Of a stretch of DNA of 64,000 nucleotides, positions 10,538 through 19,000 are shown piece by piece. The position numbers were made by a program, and so were the translations under genes. Position 1 is the stretch's first letter. Each line of letters starts with the position of its first letter. The notes beneath the pieces were generated by a model that saw only the letters and a program-made list of their open reading frames with translations, searched no databases and was not told where the DNA came from. Source of the DNA: Ilyonectria destructans (taxonomy: Eukaryota > Ascomycota > Sordariomycetes > Hypocreales > Nectriaceae); the NCBI GenBank assembly GCA_020740775.1, contig JAHEWK010000032.1:248001-312000 (forward strand), written 5' to 3'.

Positions 10538-12673
10538 TGTCAAAGCGGGAGCAGCCAATGTGTGAATACTCGAAGTGCCCAAGAGCCGGATGCCAAGAGA
10601 GAAGACTCTTGATTTAGTCCCAGGAAGTCGTGACGATATGGAAACAGTGCTCCGCTCTCGAGGGCCTTGTTCTTGGAATCCAAACAAGGTTGGAGCTAGG
10701 CTTGGGCCTCCGAACACTGAAGGGCAATAACACCAGCCGGGGTTGAAGATACCCAGGTGGCCGAGACCTTGATATGGCGCTCGAGACGTCAGGTGAAATG
10801 CACCCAAGTATGACATGGCAATGGATCTATAGAATGCTATTGCCTCGTTACCGTGACTTCAATGCCGACTGGAGTCCTGGACCGAGATGCCGCTCGCCGA
10901 AACCCTGGTCGACTAGGGACAGGGGTAGGGGCGAAGGGATGCCCTGGCCACGAGGCAGTGTGTACAAGACGACGAGGTATCAGGTTTCGATAGCACTACG
11001 ACAGCCTCTAGGCGTCCAGACCGGGTCCGGAAGGTGAGGATCCTGATCTGTCATCGGGATACGGATACAGCACATGCGTCCAGTCGAGAGCCATGCTTAT
11101 CTGTGCATACATGGTGGCTTGCATGCAGGGAACTGCAGGGGACTGCTGGAAGCGTTGAGGCTCTGATAATGGAGTCAAAAGAGCTCCTCCCCGGTCAGCA
11201 AAAGCACCTTAGCGCGCAGAGAAACTCAAAAGCCATCTGAGTGGATCCTGTACTTCGTATGTATGACGTAGTATTCCGTTGGCTCCAGGGTCAGTGGGCG
11301 TTAGTCAACTCAACAGCTCGAACTGGAGTGCGCAGGGTTGCATTTAGCTCTCCAGGTTCATGCGCCTAAGCATGCGGCGACCGAATCGTCACCATCTTTT
11401 TTTAACACGTACGCCACAACTGCGTGCCGTGTTGTTAGTGGAAGTTGACCTGATAGTGGCCCGGTTGTTGAGGCTGTTGGCGATGCCTCTCGAGATGGGC
11501 GACTACGACGAAAACTCCGAAGAAATGGTTTAGGATGGCATCCGATTGGATGTGTAGCTGCTAGGGTCCGTTTTAGCGGGCGCGTTTCGCATGTGAGCTA
11601 ATAAAGCGCCTGTCATCGACTGCCGGGGGTAGAGATATTCGTTATTCGGAGCTGAGAGAGCAATCGACCGGTGGTTGAGTACTCACACAGTCCCATTGTC
11701 TCAAGCCGCGGAGGCCAACGCTTCTCTGCCCCTGGCTATCATTGATTCACTAATGCAGAGTCAGCTTGCCGAGCGTGCCAAGGTCAATAAAGCCTTCCCC
11801 CTAGACATGGTACATACGACGCGGATCTCGGCACAGGCTCCATTAAGGGGCCCGGCAGTTGGTAATTGCCCTCCCAAGGCGGCCTTGACCTTATCGATCT
11901 GGCGGAATAGAATGGGTCCTGGACAAGGTTCTGCAGTCGTTAACTGCCAGCGTGGGGTGTCGGGTAGATCCACAGCGGGCAGCGCAGCCTAAGCCTTGTC
12001 TTAACTCAGGAACAGGTTGCTATTAACATGAGATGATTAATACGGATCAATGCTGAGTCTGCCGTACAGTCAACGTCATGAACACCATCCACTCGGCAAA
12101 AAAGAAACCGGAGAAAAATAGCTACGTATCGATCATCTGGTTGGTGGCTGTTTCTCGAGCCGGAAAAGAAAAGAGGAACACCGCGTGATTGGCCCTCTCG
12201 TATACGGTACTTAGTTGACGCTCTCTGCAACTTCTCTGCAAACCCCTTGCTAGTTACCTGCAGCAACGGCCGCACCAGCTGTCTTGACTATGTCCTCCTG
12301 GCCGCCTAGCGTTGCTATTATCGACGCAGAGCTACGTATTGATAAACTGCACCGGCCGCTCTGGGCAATCTAGAGCCTTGCCAGGTTGGCTGAGAGCAGG
12401 CGAGTCGAGCGCAATGCAGGCCGCCGACCCGGACACGAGCTCCTTCGACGCCCGAACAAGGCTTAATCCCCCTCAGGCTCACAAATCTAGAACACGGTCC
12501 GAAGGGGAACTTTCATAACATGACCTAGGGCTGTTCGCCTTCGGCTTGCCTCTTGGCCAGATTAACTTGACTTATTTTCCGTCTTCTTCCCAAGTCTTCC
12601 CGCTTTCCTCCCGCGAGGCAGATCGTCAGGTTTATTGGGAAAAGGATTCCTGCGCGCAAGCCCCTATCCAACA
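10538..12673. other. intergenic region between divergent GH16 and GT2 genes
   Basis: 2.1 kb separating two divergently transcribed genes. Short frames occur but none has a recognisable domain or clean splice structure. It should contain both promoters; a pyrimidine-rich run lies at about 12570-12615 shortly before the GT2 start. No tRNA or repeat recognised. Confidence 0.5.
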
Positions 12674-13576
12674 ATGGCCTCCGAGAAGATGCGCTCTCGC
12701 TTCCGCGAGTCGATTGCGCCTACGCCTCCCAGTCCTTCTGCCGATCCGCAGACGCTGAAGAAGCTCGAAGGAGGTGATTTTCCCTCAGTCGTTTCTCATC
12801 AGTCTCCGGAGCGGCCATTGAGAGGATACCCTCCATCACGGTCCGGCCATAGCTCCTTTTCGGGGACGCCTGTGATGAGTCCCCCGGATGCCAAGGAGCC
12901 GGCACTAGTGAGTCCGTCGACACATGTCCATCTCTCGTCTTATTCACCCCATGCACTGCCCACACAGGGTCGCCACGTTGAGGGTTACCCTACCAATCTT
13001 GTCTTCCTTCTTGTTGGGACCCTTTTCATGAACGTACCCCGACATTATACTCCTTCACCCTTGCCTATGCATCTGTCCGCAACAGTAACCAACCTGCGGC
13101 TTCCCTCATGACCGGAAAAGCCTAACGGGACCTAGGTTGCCAAATACCTCGCCCGCCGTGCGACCCTGCTTGGGTGGTTCGAGGAGCCAGCCGCGGCCGC
13201 CATTACCAGCGGCTGGTCTTCTACCTGTGTTGCGCTGAAGAAGCCTGACGGCAACTACGCCTATGCGCCGGATGGCCCAAGCCCCGACCTGGTGGCTGCT
13301 GTGGCCCGCCTGGAAGAGAATGCCGTCGTTTCCATGGCCTCGGAGGTGACTAACACGGTCATTGACACCATTACGCCTGAACAGGCGAGCCTGCTTGTGG
13401 AAAGCACCGGCGCCCGCATTCCCATCGTCCCCAGCCTGGCCGACGTCCACCAGTCGCTTGTGCACTCGACCAGCTCATGCATCGTCGTCCAGGAGCGCTG
13501 CGTGCTCATTTGGTCTAATGTCCCCAATACCGTTATCAATGTAGCACACAATGTTGAGAAGCAGCTACTAGGCTTT

Positions 13577-13646
13577 GTAAGTAGCGGCTGAACCCGTCCC
13601 TCCATCTCACTAGCAAGCCAAGCCAACCGCATTTGGCAAGGTCTTC
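13577..13646 (+). other. 5' remnant of the GT2 intron before the inserted element
   Basis: Begins with the donor GTAAGT after the codon for Phe at the end of exon 2 and runs to the edge of the inserted transposon. Together with about 19001-19073 it would have made an intron of roughly 140 nt before insertion, once the duplicated target site is counted once. Confidence 0.65.
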
Positions 13647-13680
13647 TACGGAAGGCTATATCTAGCACTGGGTCAAAACG
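13647..13680 (+). repeat. left terminal inverted repeat of the three-gene element
   Basis: 34 bp matching the complement of 18967-19000 at 33 positions. Core shared string is CTATATCTAGCACTGGGTC. Confidence 0.92.
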
Positions 13681-13800
13681 CATTTTCCATCCATTTTCGT
13701 CAATACAGGGACCCCACCCCACACCACCCTTGCCGCCGACCCCCCCTGAGTATATGGATTAATCAATATCCATGTACACCCTACTACCTAAAGGTATTTG

Positions 13801-13881
13801 AAAATGTGTGCGAGCGGCCCGTCCGGGGGCGGACGAGCATTTACGTGGCCGTTCGCCCCCAGACGGGCCGCTCGCACATTT
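13801..13881. repeat. long hairpin near the left end of the element
   Basis: Two inverted arms of about 33 nt, AATGTG..CGAGCGGCCCGTC..GGGGGCG against its complement, with a 2-nt bulge, two mismatches and a short loop around ACGAGCATTTACGTGG. It lies between the terminal repeat and the first gene. It could be a transposase-binding or structural site, or part of the ORF promoter; function is unknown. Confidence 0.8.
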
Positions 13882-13927
13882 ATCCCTCTTCATTTAACGC
13901 AATGTCCTAGATCTATCATAATTCGTT

Positions 13928-15163
13928 ATGGCCCCAACTCTTCTGTACTGCCCCGGCCGGGCCCGTACTCAACATGCCACGATCTTACGGGATAACCCCT
14001 CTTGGGTCTCCTGTCCGTATTGTGGCACCCTCCTAGCCGACAAGCCCTCCAACGCTTCCTCTGACGATGACCTTGAAGAGGTGGACTTCCAGAACCTACC
14101 CGACCGAACCCGAAAGGCCTTTAAAGCGACCGAACGCCCCCAACCGGCACTGTACGCCTCAAACGCCGAGTCGCCCGCGGTGTCTACTCATCGAGCCGGC
14201 GCAACCGCTTTCTCTTCTGCTCTTCGAGAAGCTGATAAAGCCCGCCAGACTAGCATTCAGAACGACAAGAGTAAGGCCGAACGGAGTAGTACGGAGCTTA
14301 TGCAACCCCGTAAGATCGGGATTTCGTTGTACTTGTACGCTGGGAATTACTGTGCGGCCGAGTCTGGTGGTATCGAGACCCTTGAGTGGTTTGATGTCAT
14401 GGCCGTACATAGGTTTCCGATGGCCGTACAGTTCAATACGGCCCTGGAAGCAGATACACACCAGCAGTTAATGTCCGCCCTTATCAAACGGTTCTTTTCT
14501 AACTCAGGGGAATGGGCAAAACTAGCTGAACGGGAGTGGACAGCTATTCCTATCGATGGGAAGCCACTAAGCCTGAACTTGAACGTTCGGTTCTGTGAGG
14601 CGGCGTACGAGTCCACTCATCTATGGGCATTCCTGTTGCAGACAGGACTTCTACCTCGGTCGGAAATCCGCCTACACCTACGTACTGGCATCTCGGCCGA
14701 ACAACCAGAACGGGATGAAAAGGTCAGTACGAAGGGGAAAAGGACCGTATTGGCCCAGCCACAAGGACGTAAACGCAATACGTCCGAGCCACTGGCTAGT
14801 ATTACAGTCAAGGTTGAGAAACGGTCTACTTCAACAGCCAAACGAATCAAAACGGAAGCGGATGGGCCAGTACAGAAGGTCAACAAGAAGGTAGCCATAC
14901 CGGTCAAGGCCGAGGCCAGCGGGTCAACTCAACAGGATTCAGTCAAAGCGGAGATGAACGGCCCCGTCCGGGGGGTAAAGGTCAACGACGGGACGGACAA
15001 GCCTGTTCGGCGGACATCTGAAGGATGTAGTATAGACGACGATTGCGAAGATCTCTTTGGGGATAACCCTTTGCAGTCCGACCCCTTCGAAGTATTCAAG
15101 GGTACACGTTCGCACGCGAAAGGTTCTGAACAGGCCTTTCTGGAGACTACAGACCTCGCTTGA
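13928..15163 (+). CDS. 411-residue element-encoded protein, function unknown
   Basis: Single-exon gene starting at ATG 13928. Near residues 18-45 is a possible half zinc site (CPYCGTLL). The central part, about 130-255, is a compact, probably folded domain (ISLYLYAGNYCAAESGGIET, then LIKRFFSNSGEWAKLAEREW). The C-terminal ~150 residues are basic and disordered. They contain four matches to the SUMO acceptor consensus, hydrophobic-Lys-x-Glu: VKVE, IKTE, VKAE and VKAE, the middle one beside AKRIK. I do not recognise a family. It ends three bases before the integrase gene on the other strand, and both lie within the same terminal repeats, so it is probably an accessory transposition or DNA-binding protein. 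That role is inference. Confidence 0.75.
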   Translation: MAPTLLYCPGRARTQHATILRDNPSWVSCPYCGTLLADKPSNASSDDDLEEVDFQNLPDRTRKAFKATERPQPALYASNAESPAVSTHRAGATAFSSALREADKARQTSIQNDKSKAERSSTELMQPRKIGISLYLYAGNYCAAESGGIETLEWFDVMAVHRFPMAVQFNTALEADTHQQLMSALIKRFFSNSGEWAKLAEREWTAIPIDGKPLSLNLNVRFCEAAYESTHLWAFLLQTGLLPRSEIRLHLRTGISAEQPERDEKVSTKGKRTVLAQPQGRKRNTSEPLASITVKVEKRSTSTAKRIKTEADGPVQKVNKKVAIPVKAEASGSTQQDSVKAEMNGPVRGVKVNDGTDKPVRRTSEGCSIDDDCEDLFGDNPLQSDPFEVFKGTRSHAKGSEQAFLETTDLA

Positions 15164-15166
15164 TAG

Positions 15167-16833
15167 CTAGTTTCGAGCTGACCCTGTCTCCGAATTTACA
15201 TCCCATTCGTGATCGGAATCATCCGTTCCCCCACGAACATGCCCGTCCAGATCAAATCCTCGTGTCCACAGTTCATCCTCTAGATGTCGAATACCTCCAG
15301 TTGGCGGCTCCTGGAGGTGTAATCGTGGGTCGACTCCGGATTTATGGTGATCCTCAAGTTGTTCACGTAAGTAAATGTACGAGCGATAAAGAGGAATATC
15401 GACACCATTTACACGGCGCTGTTCGCTCCCATCCCTGACCGAACGGCTGAGTACGGACTTGCAGAGCGCCAATACCTCGGCAGAGAGATACGACGATAGA
15501 TCGAATGATCTATGACCAAGAAGCTCCTCCATCTCCTCTAGTACGGCTGGAATGATTGGCTCCCCGTAATCCTCCGTACTGGACTGTTCGGGGTGGTGAA
15601 AGAGGACGTACGGGACCCCAGGGACAACATGAGGTCGGTTGGGCTGTTTACGGATGTAATGGTTATTCCATACCCGTACGAAACCGCGCAGGTCCGTATC
15701 TAAGGGTTCCATATATATATAGAGAAGGGCAATCTGATCGTAGATATGACTGGGTTCGAAAAGCCCTACTGTATGTAGGGTTCCAAAGACCGTCTAAACA
15801 TGTCAGTACGGAGGCGTTTAGGGGTACTCGGGGGCGTATAATAGTATCTTACCCGCCAGAACTGCGAACGGCCTTTACAAAGACGATTCCACCAGCTCTC
15901 GATCTTGACGTTGTGGATGCTCTTGCCGTATACAAAACAGTCCTTGAACTTGATCGGTACGGCCTCGCCCGTGAGCGGTTGTATCCGTTCGCGCCCAGTG
16001 TGACTCGAGTGATACCAATGGAGGCCAGCAACAACCGGAGTTTCCTTCCCACGATCAGCCCGTATAATCCGCGGCGTAAAGCCACGTTCGCGAATGATCG
16101 AGAGATATTGGAGGCCAACGCCGATAGACGTGTGCGTACTAAAGCCAACGAAAAACCAAGGGATATATCTCGAGTAGGCGTCAATCCCAGCGTAGATCTC
16201 AAAGCCGTACGGCTTTAATTTATCGTACGCATCGATAGACCAGATAAAGTTAGGCCCAGGGCAGGTCCAGCCCGTACGGCGCCGTCTGAACTCGTCCAGC
16301 CGGTCTCGGAAGCTCCTTTGGTGGACTTCTTTGTAGGCAGAGTAAAGGACATCTCGGCTTGTAGAGAATCCTTGCTGGCGCAGCTCCGTTCGGAGGTATT
16401 CGCGCCCGTAACCTGCCAAACGGCGCGTTGGATCAACCGCTTGGGCGATACGACCGATGGCTTGTTCTCGCAGGGTAATGTTTTCCTCTCGAGTATGCCG
16501 CTTTCGGAGGTCCATCTCTTGGCGTAGCCGTACGAGGCCATTTTGGGTAATAGAAAACCCCTCAGATTGTAGCACTTGGAGCAACCGTTCGTCCGTAAGG
16601 TAGTGTTCGAAGAAGTGGAAGCGTAAACGGTCCCGGAGGGCGTCAGTCACTTCCGTACGGCCCTCACGTTGGAAGCCCCAGATTCGAAGAAAGCGCTTCA
16701 AGGTAGTATCGGAAACAGGAACGTTCAAATCCGTCCGGAGCCATTCGCATAAGGCCGCGTTCGTCCAGCGTAGTTGCCATTTCCCACGGATTTGTTCCCG
16801 GTAGGGCTCGAGATCGATCCTCTGTCGTGGCAT
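15167..16833 (-). CDS. rve/DDE integrase-like transposase of the three-gene element
   Basis: Two exons, 16833-15853 and 15733-15167, joined by a GTAAGA..CAG intron in phase 0, give 515 residues. The N-terminal ~180 residues contain helix-turn-helix-like segments (KWQLRWTNAALCEWLRTDLN, then DTTLKRFLRIWGF). The integrase core follows, with Asp201 in WSIDAYDKLKPYG, Asp260 in IIRADRGKE and Glu312 in VKIESWWNRL, so the D-D-E triad appears complete. Similar integrase-core proteins are known in fungi and animals. It is expected to cut and join element ends in the nucleus. An alternative acceptor just upstream would introduce a stop, so the 15733 acceptor was chosen by frame. It could also be called a Ginger-like transposase; assignment below the integrase level is uncertain. 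Confidence 0.8.
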
Positions 16834-17221
16834 TAGATCGGCGTGTTCGGGGACGTTCGGGGGCGTATAGAAGATATTTCAATGAATAAATAATAAAATG
16901 TTAAGATAGAATCATATGCGTAGAGGAAGGAAAAATAAAGAGCATAAGGTCCATTTCTGGGCCGTACGGGGGCGAAACCCCCCGTACGGAGCCGGACTAT
17001 CTGAAATACCGAAAGACCAAAACGGTCATGAATGAACAGGAGGAGCTCACATTTCCGAACAGGCCTGTTCGTCCATCCCCCCCCCCCCCCAAAAGAAAAA
17101 AAGTGTACAGACAAGAACGGTATGTCAAAAACCCTTTCCAAAAACGTGATGCCGACCGACCATGCGAAGCCAGACGGGGCCGGTCGCGGGGTATACTGTC
17201 CTGAACGCCAACGAAAATGAC

Positions 17222-18269
17222 TTAATCAGAATCAGACTCATCTGGAAAAAGTTAGCCCTCCGTTCAAAGCTGTACGGGCCTGCACGCTCCCGTACAGGGA
17301 TGGACGGGGATGTACATACCAGTCTCGTCCTCAACATCGTCGGCGACCTTATTAAAGACGTCCGCGAGCGTACGGAGGTGCTTGAGGGGGACGGAACGGA
17401 TGGCGTCAAGAATGTCATCGTCATCGTCAAGGGCCTTACGCTTACGGCCGCGCTTCTTACCCCTAGGCTTAGCATCTCCGTCCTTGACTAAAAAAATATG
17501 TCAGAACGGGAGCGAACTGGCTAGAACGGGGAAGAACGGGGGCAAACGGGGGCGTACGTACCGTAGAGAGTGCAGCGCTTAGCCGCGGAGTTGTAGCGAC
17601 AGTTCGCGCAGGCACCGTTGATCTGAACGCAGCTGTCGAACGGGCCCAAACCCCTCTGGCACGGGCCGCACGCGTCCGTTCCGGACCGTAAGTTGCCGTA
17701 CAGATGGTGGAAGGCCGCGTCACAATTGGCACCCCGCTTTAGGTTGAGAGTGTTGTAGTAAGCGGTTCCGTCCGCGCCCGGACGGGTACGGACGCCCATG
17801 ATGCGCTTGATCTAACGTGAACGTAAGCGTACGTTATCACATAATGCCGTACGGCTACGGGTGGAAGCGAAAGACAAACCTTAAAGTAGTTCTGGGCGAG
17901 CGCACGAACGGCGGCGGAAACATTCTTGGAGACGTCTGGCGGACGGGTTAGAACTGGCGTGAGCGGGTAAAAACTGGGCAAGAACGGGAGCGTACGCTCA
18001 AGGACCCAGGCGGTTAAATGCTCGCTAACGGTCTCGTCTGGCTGGTCATCCTCTAGCTCCGCGTTCGGGAGCTGATGGCCGTGAACGCGAGTGTCCGGGG
18101 GCGTCCAGCTAGGATGGTTGGGGGGAACCCAGGGCTGGAAGTCGGGCAGCTCCGAGCAGGCGCGTCCGCTGTCGTTCGAGGCCGAGCCGCCTCCGTTCGG
18201 GGCCGGAGCGGTTCCGGACGTGCCCTTTCCACCCTTTCTGCCCTTACCGGAGCGAGATCCGCGAGGCAT
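17222..18269 (-). CDS. Cys-rich protein with basic/acidic tail (DUF3716-like), four exons
   Basis: Exons 18269-17880, 17805-17562, 17487-17320 and 17241-17222 join with matching phases into 273 residues. The start is MPRGSRSGKGRKGGKG, a basic, Gly-rich N-terminus. The Cys-rich part holds CGPCQRGLGPFDSC and CANCRYNSAAKRC, a four-to-six cysteine cluster like the fungal DUF3716 group often found near transposons. The next exon has KPRGKKRGRKRK, a strong nuclear-localisation type run. The protein ends EDETDESDSD, a highly acidic tail that only appears when the last small exon is spliced in. The splice sites are clean (donors GTTTGT, GTACGT, GTATGT). It is likely a nuclear DNA-binding or chromatin-contacting partner of the integrase, which is inference from context. 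The DUF3716 label is from memory and is moderate. Confidence 0.72.
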
Positions 18270-18300
18270 TGTCGTTCGCGGGTGTTCGGGAGCGGAGGCG

Positions 18301-18966
18301 TACGGAAAATTGTACAAAAAATGGCTATCGACAAACCGGGGCTGTACGCGAGTGTTAGCATATGTACGGAGCAGAACCGGGGGGGGGGGGACATGGGTAA
18401 AATGTGAATGAAGTTGAGGTGGAGGCCGGAAGGAGCCGTACGGGGCCGTACGAGATGTGGATTTCGCGTGGAAGGTGGGGCAAAAACCGGTTATTGGGTA
18501 ACTGCGGAAACTGCTGAAAAAGGCCAGAAAGGCGAGAACCAGAACAAAGGCCGGGCAGGCGCTCAGGCACGTGACTGCCAGGCAAGGGAGTAGGCCAGTT
18601 GACCGTCGCAATTGAGCGCCTGCACGGAAGCGATCGCGATAGCCCACTTCTGGACGGTTCTGAACGCGAAAAAGACGCTGCGTGTTGACCTGATCGCTCC
18701 CCATCGGTGGCGTATGCAGCAAGAGGGTATTGTGTGGGCGCGGGGTGGAAATGCAGTGATCGGGGTAGAACCTACCTGGTCGGTTGAATTGGTTGGAGGG
18801 AAAAAGAGCGTTAAAGGAAGGGCTGGAAAAGCTGGGATGCGGTAGGGGATCCACAATTCCTAAATTTTAAAGCGATCGTATTGGCTATTGCTTAATTTGG
18901 ACTAGCGGTTTGCATCTAGCCAGTAGTAGTCCGTGCCCACGGCCGCCGTGGATCTATCCAGAAACT
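18301..18966. other. right subterminal region of the three-gene element
   Basis: Upstream of the Cys-rich gene and inside the right terminal repeat. It carries an 11-G run near 18380 and two close GCCGTACG copies (18436-18452). A long open minus frame overlaps it but has no supporting domain. It probably holds the promoter of the Cys-rich gene and transposase-binding sites. Confidence 0.5.
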
Positions 18967-19000
18967 CGTTTTGACCCAGTGCTAGATATAGCCGTCCGTA
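18967..19000 (-). repeat. right terminal inverted repeat of the three-gene element
   Basis: Inverted partner of 13647-13680 with a single A/C difference at the eighth position from the end. Directly followed by GTCTTC, the probable target duplication. Confidence 0.92.

Larger units (their letters stand above)
13647..19000. mobile_element. three-gene TIR DNA transposon inside a GT2 intron
   Basis: A 5354-bp element bounded by 34-bp terminal inverted repeats (13647-13680 and 18967-19000) that differ at one base. They begin TACGGAAGGC on the left and TACGGACGGC when the right end is read inward, and both end in GGGTCAAAACG. The hexamer GTCTTC occurs directly outside both ends (13641-13646 and 19001-19006) and is the likely target duplication. 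Because the flanks share bases with the repeats, the duplication could be counted as 4 to 7 bp. Inside are three genes: a 411-residue ORF (+), an integrase-like gene (-) ending 3 bp from it tail to tail, and a four-exon Cys-rich gene (-). All three frames are open, suggesting a recent insertion. The superfamily is not certain; Ginger-like is one option because of the rve-type integrase. Confidence 0.85.

Noticed and set aside
13682..13761. Possible proline-rich GT2 exon after TTCGTCAATACAG
   Set aside because: This sequence lies inside the left terminal repeat of the transposon, so it cannot be part of the original GT2 gene.
17739..18854. 371-residue minus frame extending upstream of the Cys-rich gene start
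   Set aside because: The part upstream of MPRGSRSG reads through low-complexity and terminal-region DNA; the spliced four-exon gene explains the coding signal.
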